Below, piece after piece: positions 1 through 6,059 of a stretch of 7,609 bases of DNA (the stretch's first letter is position 1; every line of letters begins with the position of its first letter). Origin of the DNA: Methanomethylovorans sp. (GTDB lineage Archaea; Halobacteriota; Methanosarcinia; Methanosarcinales; Methanosarcinaceae); the NCBI GenBank assembly GCA_020854785.1, contig JAHFZE010000301.1, forward strand, positions 1 to 7,609, read 5' to 3'. The position numbers and the translations under genes were made by a program. A model generated the notes under the pieces. It saw only the letters and a program-made list of their open reading frames with translations. It was not told where the DNA came from and ran no database searches.

Positions 1-1716
1 TACTCCCTGGGCCAGCTTTTCAACAAAGTAATCGGCCATGTTGCTATAGCCTCTGGTCAGTTGCCTGATGAGGGCAAGAGTGGTTTCTTCCTTTACTTTC
101 TCGGGATGCACGAGAGCCATGGGGTGCACCTTGATATAGCTGGTGATAATGAATTCCAGCCGTGCCAGCCCGATACCGTCGTTGGGGATCATGGAAAGGG
201 AAAAAGCCTCTTCCGGATTGCCAAGGTTCATCATTATTTCAGTGCGGGGACGCCTGAGGCCTTTCAGGTCAACGGTTTCCACATGGAAAGGCAGGATGCC
301 TGCATATACCCGGCCTACATCTCCCTCAGCACAACTTACGGTCGCTTCCGTGCCCGTGATAAGCTTTTCAGTTGCATCTTCGGCACCCACCACGGCAGGA
401 ATACCTAACTCCCGGCTCACAATGGCTGCATGGCACGTCCTGCCACCTTTGTTAGTGACAATAGCAGCCGCTGTCTTCATGATCGGTTCCCAGTCAGGGG
501 TCGTGGTATCGGCCACGAGGACCTCACCTGGAATAAAACGAGGTAGCTGAGAGACATCTGTGATGACACGGGCTTTTCCGGCAGCTATCTTGCCTCCCAC
601 GCTCCTGCCTTCCACAAGTATCTGACTGTGCTCATCCAGATAATATGTTTCCAGAACATCGCGCGATCTGTGGGCCTGTACTGTTTCCGGCCTGGCCTGC
701 ACTATGAATAGTTCGCCTGTCATACCATCTTTGGCCCATTCTATATCCATGGGCACGGGCTTACTGGCTTTGCTGGAATAATAATCCTCTATGGTGACTG
801 CATATCTGGCCAGGGTCAATATTTCCTCGTTGTTTATGCAATACCTGCGCCTATCGGATTCGGGAACTTCCACATTGCGGGTCTGGACCTTGGAATCCCC
901 ATGGCCGTATATCATTTTTATATCTTTGCTGCCCAGCTTTTTCTGAACGATGGGTTTGTATCCGTCTTTGAGAGTGGGTTTGAATACATAGAACTCGTCA
1001 GGATTAACAGCTCCCTGCACAACGTTCTCTCCCAGGCCGTAAGCACCTGTGATGAAAACCACGTCATTAAAGCCGCTCTCCGTATCAAGGGTGAAGATCA
1101 CGCCACTGGAAGCAAGGTCTGAGCGTACCATCTTCATGACGCCGATGGACAGGCCTACCTTGAAGTGATCGAATTTGTTGGTGACGCGGTATGATATGGC
1201 TCTGTCTGTGAATAGAGAGGCAAAGCAGCGGATGCACGCGGTCTTCAGAGCCGGGTAGCCATGCACGTTGAGATATGTCTCCTGCTGTCCGGCGAACGAG
1301 GCAGTGGGAAGGTCTTCGGCAGTGGCAGAGCTGCGGACCGCTACATCGGTGTCAGGACCATACTCCTGGCAGAGCTTATCGTAGGCTGCCTTGATCTGCG
1401 CCCACAGGTCATCGGGGATGCCTGCTTCGAGGATGATGTCCCTTGCTTTGCTGCCTCTTGTGGCCAGGTCTTCTACATTACTAATATCAAGCCCTTCTAT
1501 GGTCTTTTTGAGCTCATCGAGTACACCAGCGGCTTGCAGCATGTACCAGTAGGCATCTGCGGTGATGGCAAAACCATTGGGTATTTTGATGCCTGCGTTT
1601 TGCAGTTCCCTGTACATTTCCCCAATGGAAGCGTTCTTTCCTCCCACTTCAGGTATATCCTCGATCCTTATTTCCTCGAACCAGCGAATGTATCTTGCAG
1701 CCGATGTTGTATTCAT
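1..1716 (-). CDS. ppsA: Phosphoenolpyruvate synthase, N-terminal 572 residues (3' end outside window)
   Basis: PEP synthase (pyruvate, water dikinase) makes phosphoenolpyruvate from pyruvate and ATP, releasing AMP and phosphate; in methanogens it feeds gluconeogenesis from acetyl-CoA-derived pyruvate in the cytoplasm. I translated the minus strand by hand: it is open from ATG 1716 to the window edge with no stop. The N-terminal ATP-binding domain is recognisable from VGGKNASIGEM near residue 24 and VAVRSSATAEDLPTASFAGQ around residues 126-145 (Arg128). The swivelling phosphohistidine domain has GGRTCHAAIVSRE with the phosphorylated His at residue 429, close to His421 of the E. coli enzyme. 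The PEP/pyruvate barrel begins with GLARLEF (Arg519). Family members are roughly 760-800 residues, so about a quarter is missing off the left edge. Upstream on the minus strand is GGGGGATCT, a partial Shine-Dalgarno. It is transcribed divergently from the DJ-1-like gene. Identification is firm. Confidence 0.96.
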   Translation of the reverse strand, partial: MNTTSAARYIRWFEEIRIEDIPEVGGKNASIGEMYRELQNAGIKIPNGFAITADAYWYMLQAAGVLDELKKTIEGLDISNVEDLATRGSKARDIILEAGIPDDLWAQIKAAYDKLCQEYGPDTDVAVRSSATAEDLPTASFAGQQETYLNVHGYPALKTACIRCFASLFTDRAISYRVTNKFDHFKVGLSIGVMKMVRSDLASSGVIFTLDTESGFNDVVFITGAYGLGENVVQGAVNPDEFYVFKPTLKDGYKPIVQKKLGSKDIKMIYGHGDSKVQTRNVEVPESDRRRYCINNEEILTLARYAVTIEDYYSSKASKPVPMDIEWAKDGMTGELFIVQARPETVQAHRSRDVLETYYLDEHSQILVEGRSVGGKIAAGKARVITDVSQLPRFIPGEVLVADTTTPDWEPIMKTAAAIVTNKGGRTCHAAIVSRELGIPAVVGAEDATEKLITGTEATVSCAEGDVGRVYAGILPFHVETVDLKGLRRPRTEIMMNLGNPEEAFSLSMIPNDGIGLARLEFIITSYIKVHPMALVHPEKVKEETTLALIRQLTRGYSNMADYFVEKLAQGV

Positions 1717-1770
1717 GAGATCCCCCATTTACTTTTCTTATTTTTGTTCATTAATAGGCTGGCAATATGC

Positions 1771-1784
1771 GATAAATATTTATT
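1771..1784 (-). promoter_or_regulatory. Probable TATA box for ppsA
   Basis: On the minus strand an A/T-only block (AATAAATATTTATC) lies about 55-68 nt upstream of the ppsA ATG. It is the best archaeal TATA-like match in the leader. Initiation about 25 nt downstream would give a leader of roughly 35 nt containing the GGGGGATCT ribosome-binding candidate. Position inferred by eye only. Confidence 0.45.
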
Positions 1785-1873
1785 CCTTAATTTGAACATA
1801 GGGTTTTAGGGACAAAATACGTGCCTTATGTGCAGCTAATGATGATGCTAGTGTTATACTACTGTTTATCTGC

Positions 1874-1925
1874 ACTTCTGCGTGTGAGGACGAGACGGAT
1901 GTATACCTTTGACTTTTGCGTATAC
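1874..1925. promoter_or_regulatory. Direct repeats in the ppsA/DJ-1 divergent intergenic region
   Basis: The 277-bp gap between ppsA and the DJ-1-like gene has no gene. Within it the motif ACTTYTGCGT occurs twice (1874-1883 and 1912-1921), spaced 38 bp, and the palindrome GTATAC occurs twice (1901-1906 and 1920-1925). They lie just upstream of the TATA-like box of the plus-strand gene, where an archaeal activator or repressor could bind. No regulator can be named; the repeats may be chance. Confidence 0.3.
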
Positions 1926-1961
1926 TTGTCTGCCCATGGTACAGCACGCTGGTAAATTGTC

Positions 1962-1980
1962 TAAAATTATAAAAATTTTA
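1962..1980 (+). promoter_or_regulatory. TATA box of the DJ-1-like gene, inside a small inverted repeat
   Basis: TAAAATT (1962-1968) and AATTTTA (1974-1980) form an inverted repeat around ATAAA, and the whole block is A/T apart from its edges. Its centre is only about 23 nt before the ATG at 1994. With the usual archaeal TATA-to-start spacing of about 25 nt, transcription would begin at or next to the ATG, implying a leaderless or nearly leaderless mRNA. This agrees with the lack of a convincing Shine-Dalgarno sequence there. Confidence 0.5.
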
Positions 1981-1993
1981 TAGCAGTGGTCTT

Positions 1994-2536
1994 ATGAGTT
2001 CAGAACTTGAAGATAAAAAAATACTGATGGTGGTTGCGCAGGATAACTTCAGAGATGAAGAGTACTTGGAACCGAGGGATATCCTGGAAGACGCAGGGGT
2101 GAGCATTACAGTTGCAAGCAACAGTACAAAAGAGGCTTATGGAGCGCTTGGAGCAAAGATAAAGCCCGACATCAGCATAAAGGATGCCATTATGGCCGAA
2201 TTTGACGGGCTTGTTATTGTTGGCGGTGGTGGTTCCAGAGAACACCTCTGGCCTAACAAGGACCTGCAGAGGCTGGTTAGGGATGCCTTCGACCAGGATA
2301 AGCTCGTAGCGGCTATATGCATCTCACCTGTGGTCCTTGCAAGGGCGAAGATCCTGGAGGATAGGGACTGTACGGTGTTCAAGGACAAGGAATGCATTGC
2401 AGAGCTCGAGAAGGGCGGTGGCCTGTACACGGATAAGGATGTAGTGGTGGACGGGAACATAATCACCGCAAGGGACCCGAAGGCTGCCGAGAAATTCGGA
2501 CATGCGGTCGTGGACCAGCTTGCCGAAGTGGTTTGA
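1994..2536 (+). CDS. DJ-1/PfpI superfamily protein
   Basis: 180-residue cytosolic protein with the DJ-1/PfpI (class I glutamine amidotransferase-like) flavodoxin-type fold. KILMVVAQDNFRDEEYLEP at residues 9-27 is the first strand and the acidic loop; Glu23 aligns with DJ-1 Glu18 by its spacing to the following Pro. FDGLVIVGGGG (70-80) precedes the nucleophile elbow AAICISPVVLA, with the reactive Cys at 109. The residue after Cys is Ile, not the His of PfpI-type proteases, so a classical PfpI peptidase is unlikely. Relatives include chaperones, glyoxalase/deglycase-type enzymes and stress proteins; the exact activity cannot be assigned. The ATG at 1994 gives the full domain; no good Shine-Dalgarno precedes it. 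Length is typical of the family (about 165-190). Confidence 0.9.
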   Translation: MSSELEDKKILMVVAQDNFRDEEYLEPRDILEDAGVSITVASNSTKEAYGALGAKIKPDISIKDAIMAEFDGLVIVGGGGSREHLWPNKDLQRLVRDAFDQDKLVAAICISPVVLARAKILEDRDCTVFKDKECIAELEKGGGLYTDKDVVVDGNIITARDPKAAEKFGHAVVDQLAEVV

Positions 2537-2539
2537 AAC

Positions 2540-2592
2540 GTAATCACTTTTGATTACAGTTCAGTTACTTCTTATCTTTTACTTTTTTTCTG
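2540..2592 (+). terminator. Hairpin plus T-rich terminator after the DJ-1-like gene
   Basis: Four bases after the stop codon a perfect 7-bp inverted repeat GTAATCA/TGATTAC (2540-2546 and 2551-2557) with a CTTT loop is followed by T-rich sequence (2571-2592) including a run of seven Ts. The T-rich tracts alone would suffice for archaeal termination; the hairpin adds support. Confidence 0.6.
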
Positions 2593-2666
2593 CATCCTGT
2601 AGTAGATTTCACTAAAGAGGATTTTGATAAACCTTTTTTTTGATCGAGCTATACGATCTTTTATTA

Positions 2667-2728
2667 ACGCAAGGACGCTAAGGCGCAAAGAAGTAAATAA
2701 CAGGCTTTGCGTCCTCGCGACCTTGCGT
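2667..2728. repeat. Imperfect palindrome built of GCAAGGACGC-like units
   Basis: Two 24-nt arms, 2667-2690 and 2705-2728, are inverted copies matching at 20 of 24 positions, separated by a 14-nt AT-rich spacer. Each arm is itself made of short repeated units of the form ACGCAAGG / GCGCAAAG. It lies between two convergent genes and is much more GC-rich than its flanks. Related GCAAAGACGC-type intergenic repeats are, from memory, common in many microbial genomes; this is probably one copy of a dispersed palindromic element. The rest of 2593-2861 shows no coding potential. Confidence 0.7.
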
Positions 2729-2838
2729 CTTTGCTTTAAAAATGAAGATATTCTGACCCCTGTATCCAGTGTATCGGATCTTTCGTGAAATAAAGGACAT
2801 GGGGAGTCCCGATCCCGTAAATGGACTGGTTCAATTGC

Positions 2839-2856
2839 GTAACATTTCTAAGTTAC
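2839..2856 (-). terminator. Small hairpin downstream of the MBL hydrolase gene
   Basis: GTAAC (2839-2843) and GTTAC (2852-2856) form a 5-bp stem with an 8-nt loop, starting 5 nt beyond the stop codon of the minus-strand gene. No T-run follows on that strand, so its role as a terminator is weakly supported. Confidence 0.25.
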
Positions 2857-2861
2857 AATCG

Positions 2862-3620
2862 CTATACATCGACCTGCATCAGATCTTCTGCAATGTGCAC
2901 TTCCCCAGGGAAGACAGTGCGTATATGATCTATGGCTTCCTGCTCGTGTCCCATCATGTGGGGGTACAGATGGGTCAGGTAAAGCCTGTCCACATGCAGG
3001 GGGTGTTGTGAGATATGGGAAGCAAGCATATCCGGGGTGGTGTGGTTGTCCACTTTAAACTCCAGAGGGAAGGAGCATTCATGTACCAGGACGTGCGCTC
3101 CCCGGGCGAGCTCTGTAAGACTATCACAGGGTTCTGTGTCACCAGTGTACACAGCGATCCTGCCTGCTTGCTCCACCCTGTAACCAATTGTTGTTACACT
3201 ATGGCATCCGTGTGCGGTGCTTATGGTGCAATCCTCCACGTTGAGCACAGTTCCGCCTGTAAGCTCGGTGATCTGGACCTGCAGTCTCTCCTGAAGGTAG
3301 GGGTAAAGCGCCATGAGCTTATCGAACCATTCCTCCGTGCCCACGGGACCATAGATATGCGCCTGTGTGAGCCCTACAAGCCAGTTAGCCTTAATGAGCC
3401 CCAGCAGGTCAGAGACATGGTCCAGGTGCAGATGTGTCAGGAAGATGGTGTCTATGTCCCGGTGGTCATAGCCGCTCTCATAGATCCGTTGCAGTATCCC
3501 GCATCCGCAGTCAAAGAGCAGGGGTTTTTTCTTGCCGCCGGCTATTACTTCCATGATCAGCCCGGATTGTGCTCTTGCCTGTGGGATGCCTGTCCCTGTG
3601 CCTAAGAAAGTGATCCTCAT
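2862..3620 (-). CDS. RNase Z-like metallo-beta-lactamase-fold hydrolase
   Basis: 252-residue MBL-fold metal-dependent hydrolase. It opens with MRITFLGTGTGIPQ (residues 1-14), the usual first strand of RNase Z/ElaC-type proteins. The metal motif HLHLDH is at 63-68, a further His cluster (AHGCH) at 136-140, the bridging Asp in TGDTEPC at 161, and the last metal His in LTHLYP at 217. HECSF (180-184) and NHTTPDMLA (192-200) resemble the HEAT and HST motifs of RNase Z. It is shorter than classical tRNase Z (about 300) and no glycine/proline-rich exosite arm is visible, so tRNA 3'-end processing is possible but unproven; phosphodiesterase or another hydrolase activity is equally open. The ATG at 3620 directly begins the conserved strand; no Shine-Dalgarno is seen. 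It diverges from tRNA-Leu. Confidence 0.88.
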   Translation of the reverse strand: MRITFLGTGTGIPQARAQSGLIMEVIAGGKKKPLLFDCGCGILQRIYESGYDHRDIDTIFLTHLHLDHVSDLLGLIKANWLVGLTQAHIYGPVGTEEWFDKLMALYPYLQERLQVQITELTGGTVLNVEDCTISTAHGCHSVTTIGYRVEQAGRIAVYTGDTEPCDSLTELARGAHVLVHECSFPLEFKVDNHTTPDMLASHISQHPLHVDRLYLTHLYPHMMGHEQEAIDHIRTVFPGEVHIAEDLMQVDV

Positions 3621-3645
3621 AAATAGAAGAATAAGGCTTAAGTAA

Positions 3646-3662
3646 CTTAACTTTAATTATGG
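3646..3662. promoter_or_regulatory. AT-rich promoter element shared by the MBL gene and tRNA-Leu
   Basis: The 84-bp gap between the divergent MBL gene and tRNA-Leu has one strong A/T block (ACTTTAATTATG). Read rightwards it lies about 50 nt before the tRNA, giving a start near 3681 and a 5' leader of about 24 nt. Read leftwards it lies about 35 nt before the MBL ATG, giving a very short leader. It may serve as TATA box in either or both directions. Confidence 0.35.
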
Positions 3663-3704
3663 GGTAATCCATACTGGGAACGATCCACAACAATTGTTCT
3701 TCAT

Positions 3705-3788
3705 GCGAGGGTTGCCCAGCTGGTCAAAGGCGCCAGACTTAAGATCTGGTATCGAAGGATTTCGTGGGTTCAAATCCCACCCCTCGCA
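3705..3788 (+). tRNA. tRNA-Leu (anticodon UAA)
   Basis: 84-nt class II tRNA. The acceptor stem GCGAGGG (3705-3711) pairs with CCCTCGC (3781-3787), with A3788 as discriminator base. The anticodon stem CCAGA/TCTGG (3733-3737, 3745-3749) encloses loop CTTAAGA, with anticodon TAA at 3740-3742. A 14-nt variable region, the long type expected for Leu, precedes the T arm GTGGG-TTCAAAT-CCCAC (3764-3780). All main stems pair perfectly and no intron is present. CCA is not encoded. It reads UUA/UUG codons. Confidence 0.96.
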
Positions 3789-3825
3789 TTTTTTTATGTT
3801 GTATATATCCCCGCATTTTTTTATG
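3785..3825. repeat. Exact 14-bp direct repeat spanning the tRNA-Leu 3' end
   Basis: CGCATTTTTTTATG is present at 3785-3798, covering the last four bases of tRNA-Leu and its T-run, and again at 3812-3825. The copies are separated by 13 bp. Such a duplication of a tRNA 3' end is what tRNA-targeting integration leaves (att core or target-site duplication), but the tiny spacing means that any inserted element is no longer between them, and the low complexity of the T-run weakens the case. Confidence 0.5.
3789..3795 (+). terminator. T7 terminator of tRNA-Leu
   Basis: Seven Ts follow the discriminator base directly, the usual archaeal signal ending a single tRNA transcript. Confidence 0.6.
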
Positions 3826-3833
3826 GGGATATA
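3804..3833. repeat. Perfect 9-bp inverted repeat downstream of tRNA-Leu
   Basis: TATATCCCC (3804-3812) and GGGGATATA (3825-3833) pair perfectly around a 12-nt loop, GCATTTTTTTAT. The second copy of the tRNA-end repeat fills the loop. It could be a backup terminator for the tRNA or one end of a lost element. Confidence 0.5.
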
Positions 3834-4165
3834 GGTAACGTGAAAAAACAGAACTCCTAAAAATTCATTGAAATACCCTATGTTTGCTGCTATACTTTGC
3901 ACTACATTTCTAAGAAGTCAATAGTGTTGAGTAGAACATAAAAACTAGACATTTCCTTGAAAATAGTACATATGTCTTTAGTCATTCTAGTTGCAACCAA
4001 AATTAGTTTGAAAAGTACTTGCAGAATTATGTAGAAAAAGAAATCCCAGAGTCTAAAAAACAATTATGAATAATTTAATCAAAAACTAAACCCAAAAAAG
4101 GGAAATCTGGGATTTTCAGAAAAATCCAAGAACAATTTGAATATCTATGTCGTTTTACCTTGAAA
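3834..4165. other. AT-rich gene-free stretch
   Basis: About 330 bp with no credible reading frame on either strand; stops are dense. It holds only the nested inverted repeats at 4041-4127. Base composition is clearly AT-richer than the ppsA and MBL genes. The open frame crossing the tRNA and entering this region on the minus strand is an artefact of the tRNA sequence. Confidence 0.5.
4041..4127. repeat. Nested inverted repeats downstream of the exported-protein gene
   Basis: AAATCCCAGA (4041-4050) and TCTGGGATTT (4106-4115) form a perfect 10-bp inverted repeat about 75 bp end to end. Inside is CCC-A6-GGG (4091-4102), and overlapping the right arm is GGATTTT/AAAATCC (4110-4116, 4121-4127). 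On the minus strand these hairpins are followed by T-runs, so they may terminate the 4166-4789 gene. The paired ends would also suit a tiny non-autonomous element or an insertion-sequence scar; no flanking target duplication was seen. Confidence 0.45.
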
Positions 4166-4789
4166 TTATGCAGTATTAATACCTATAAGACGAAGTTGAG
4201 CCATAAACGAAGGAACAAAACCGTTTATATCATCTGGAACAAAGGGCCCATTATCATTAAGTTCCGGTCCTGTTATTGTCCCTGTAAAGGTAACCCCTTT
4301 TGCTCTTATTAACATTATCGTAAGGAAATCCTCACCACGAACCACAGGGTTACTTGGTTTTTCAATGTCCATTATTTTGTTACCAGTACATTCAAGATCG
4401 ACATTTATAGTACATATACCATTCAAAGCGATAACTGGAAGTTCTGGAATAGCAAAGCTTCCTGATGCTAAACCCTCATTAATAGTCACAAAGTCATTAT
4501 CAATTTGAAGCGGGTAATCGTATACATCAACATAATATCTCTGTTGTAATACACCGGAATCATCATAAATACGGTAATCAAAGTGATCTATGTAGGTCTC
4601 TTGAACTTTTTTATTCTCTATCTGATATACCATGAAATCAAGCTCTGCGTGTCCTTCTAAAGAAGTCCCACTAAACGTCATCATTTTCTCAGTAACGGTC
4701 ATTACTTTATCATTCTCAACTGCGCTTGCACTTGCAGCCATGAGTAGTAAGACTGTTAGTGCAATTACAAGAGCATATATTTTTTTCAT
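4166..4789 (-). CDS. Exported protein of unknown function
   Basis: 207-residue protein that I do not recognise. The N terminus is a clear Sec signal peptide: MKK, a hydrophobic core (ALVIALTVLLLMAA, residues 6-19), then ASA before an acidic mature start, with cleavage likely near residue 23. No lipobox Cys, second membrane segment or C-terminal anchor is visible, so it is probably released or loosely bound outside the cell. The mature part alternates short hydrophobic and aromatic strands (for example DHFDYRIYDDSG and QRYYVDVYDYPLQ) with Asp/Asn-rich turns, suggesting an all-beta, Ig-like sandwich. There are two Cys in the mature chain, about nine residues apart (GICTINVDLECTG). The start is fixed by a strong Shine-Dalgarno. 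It stands alone in the AT-rich stretch beside the cas1 remnant and looks accessory. Confidence 0.8.
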   Translation of the reverse strand: MKKIYALVIALTVLLLMAASASAVENDKVMTVTEKMMTFSGTSLEGHAELDFMVYQIENKKVQETYIDHFDYRIYDDSGVLQQRYYVDVYDYPLQIDNDFVTINEGLASGSFAIPELPVIALNGICTINVDLECTGNKIMDIEKPSNPVVRGEDFLTIMLIRAKGVTFTGTITGPELNDNGPFVPDDINGFVPSFMAQLRLIGINTA

Positions 4790-4793
4790 ACTA

Positions 4794-4800
4794 ATCCTCC
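4794..4800 (-). promoter_or_regulatory. Strong Shine-Dalgarno of the exported-protein gene
   Basis: GGAGGAT on the minus strand sits 4 nt before ATG 4789 and fixes that start. It is one of only two strong ribosome-binding sites in the window. Confidence 0.75.
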
Positions 4801-5086
4801 ATTTACTATTTGGACCATTTAAGCCAATGAAACCAGAGGAAAGTTAGTCTGAAAATAGAAATCTATGAGATAGAATACTCACGTGCATCAGACAATTCAA
4901 TGGTTTTCACTTTTCAAAGCCAAAAGCCGTTTGCTGGTCTATAATATTACATCATCAATTTATGTATAAAAGTCTATTCAGATAAAATATATAATCAAAC
5001 AAAAGATTAAGGAGACATTGAATCATTTATCAATTTTAAATCAATTTTATAAGGTCTTAACGTTTATTAAGTAATATCATCTTTTT
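4801..5086. other. Gene-free gap with a possible TATA box
   Basis: No coding sequence is supported here. On the minus strand TTTTATACATA (4961-4971) is the best TATA-like site for the exported-protein gene, which would imply a long leader of about 150 nt; a closer promoter is not obvious. No CRISPR-type repeat array is present. Confidence 0.35.
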
Positions 5087-5920
5087 CTACAAACCTTCCC
5101 ACATCTCCAACCTTTCCCTTACATGAGCATTCATTGTAAATGGTTTATCAGCCTTAGCATTCTGTTTCATGTAATGCAATGTGCCTTTTGAGAATCCCAT
5201 GTTCTTCCATTCAGTGTAGGAAATATTCAGTATCTTCTGTCTTATATCCTCAGAATCCTGTCTATCAATAGTAAATTCAGGCTTACTGAACTCGATAGCA
5301 TTCCTTTTCTCAATAAGGTATTGAACTAGCTCTCTGGTTTTTAACAATATAGCATAATTCCAGGTTACTGAGTTTTTCTGATATGGCACTTTCTTATTCA
5401 TCAAGTTCTGGAACTCTTCAGTTACCTTCTTTGCACCTGAAGGTTTAAGCCTGAGAGAGTAACTTTCAGTTCTAATGAAGTCTTTAGTATCAATTTTCTC
5501 AGTTTCTACAAGATTGATAACTGCAAGATCAACTAAGAATCTGAAAGGCTCTTGAAGATCATAAGCAAGGCTGTTCTTACTTGGATTCATTTCATGTAAA
5601 AAACCTACATGAGCATCTAAGCCAACCGTATTAATAGCTCTCAAACACTCAGCTTCAAGTAAAGCATAACCATAATTGAGCATAACATTGACCATATCAC
5701 CTGTTGCTACTGGCCTTCTGTATTGCTCTATCCTGGAACAGAAATCATATTTCTCAGGAATAGCCTTTGAAAACTCATTCCAGTATTTCCAGGCAACACC
5801 ACCCTCAACACCCATTATTTCCCTTATGGTCTTTGCCTTCTTCAATTTCTCACTATCCTCAGAGAGATCATAAGCAATCCCAGGATACCTTTGTTAAAGG
5901 TAATCCAGAACCACCTTAGA
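5087..5920 (-). pseudogene. cas1: Decayed cas1 (catalytic domain kept, N-terminal domain lost)
   Basis: Cas1 is the metal-dependent integrase that inserts spacers into CRISPR arrays; related enzymes (casposases) mobilise casposons. The longest intact frame ends at 5087 and gives 252 residues only if a TTG at 5845-5843 is used as start, and that codon is internal to the homology. Counting from it, Cas1 hallmarks are Glu14 in MGVEGGVAWKYW, the NYGYALLEAECLRAI helix (57-71), His84 in GLDAHVGFLHE, and Asp96/Glu99 in SLAYDLQEPFR, matching the E-H-D/E metal triad. The C-terminal region (NISYTEWKNMGFSKGTLHYM, 207-226) looks HTH-like. Upstream the frame continues with recognisable Cas1 linker sequence (KVVLDYL, stop, QRYPGIAYDLSEDSEK) broken by TAA at 5896-5894, and another TAA at 5923-5921 after which similarity vanishes. 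The roughly 80-100-residue beta domain is missing. No cas2, other cas gene or CRISPR array lies nearby. Confidence 0.85.
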
Positions 5921-6053
5921 TTATACCTGAAACTGGTATTCCTACAAGACAAGTTCATGCTGTAGCGCAATTGAGATCAGAACACATCAGGACATGGTCA
6001 TTTTTAAATAAGCGAATAACTCAGACCACGATACTTTGTATTACTAGGCTCAT
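5921..6053. other. Non-coding gap upstream of the cas1 remnant
   Basis: About 130 bp with no supported gene. I looked here in all minus-strand frames for the missing Cas1 N-terminal domain and could not recognise it, so the 5' part of cas1 was deleted or replaced, not just interrupted. A plus-strand frame is open from 5920 into the tRNA but has no start and no recognisable product. Confidence 0.4.
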
Positions 6054-6059
6054 AAAAAA
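6054..6059 (-). terminator. T6 terminator of tRNA-Gln
   Basis: On the minus strand TTTTTT begins 9 nt past the tRNA 3' end, followed by ATG as in the T-run behind tRNA-Leu. It is a typical archaeal tRNA stop signal. Confidence 0.5.

Noticed and set aside
1261..1809. 182-codon plus-strand frame opposite ppsA
   Set aside because: It lies antisense to the conserved ATP-binding domain of PEP synthase and overlaps the ppsA promoter; no family resemblance.
2137..2547. 136-codon minus-strand frame opposite the DJ-1-like gene
   Set aside because: Low-complexity Ser/Thr/Pro-rich translation, the typical shadow of the real gene on the plus strand.
3015..3605. 196-codon plus-strand frame opposite the MBL gene
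   Set aside because: It is the mirror of a well-supported MBL-fold gene with all its metal motifs on the other strand; the antisense product has no recognisable features.
3657..3902. Minus-strand open frame of 81 codons crossing tRNA-Leu
   Set aside because: Its middle is the antisense translation of the tRNA (the familiar spurious WDLNPRNPS pattern); there is no ribosome-binding site or domain.
4801..5086. Possible CRISPR repeats or leader beside cas1
   Set aside because: I searched by eye for regularly spaced repeats of 24-40 nt on either side of cas1 and found none.
5087..5845. Reading the 252-codon frame as a complete, TTG-started small Cas1
   Set aside because: Cas1 homology continues in frame upstream of the TTG, through a stop, and the TTG has no ribosome-binding site, so truncation of a longer gene explains it better.
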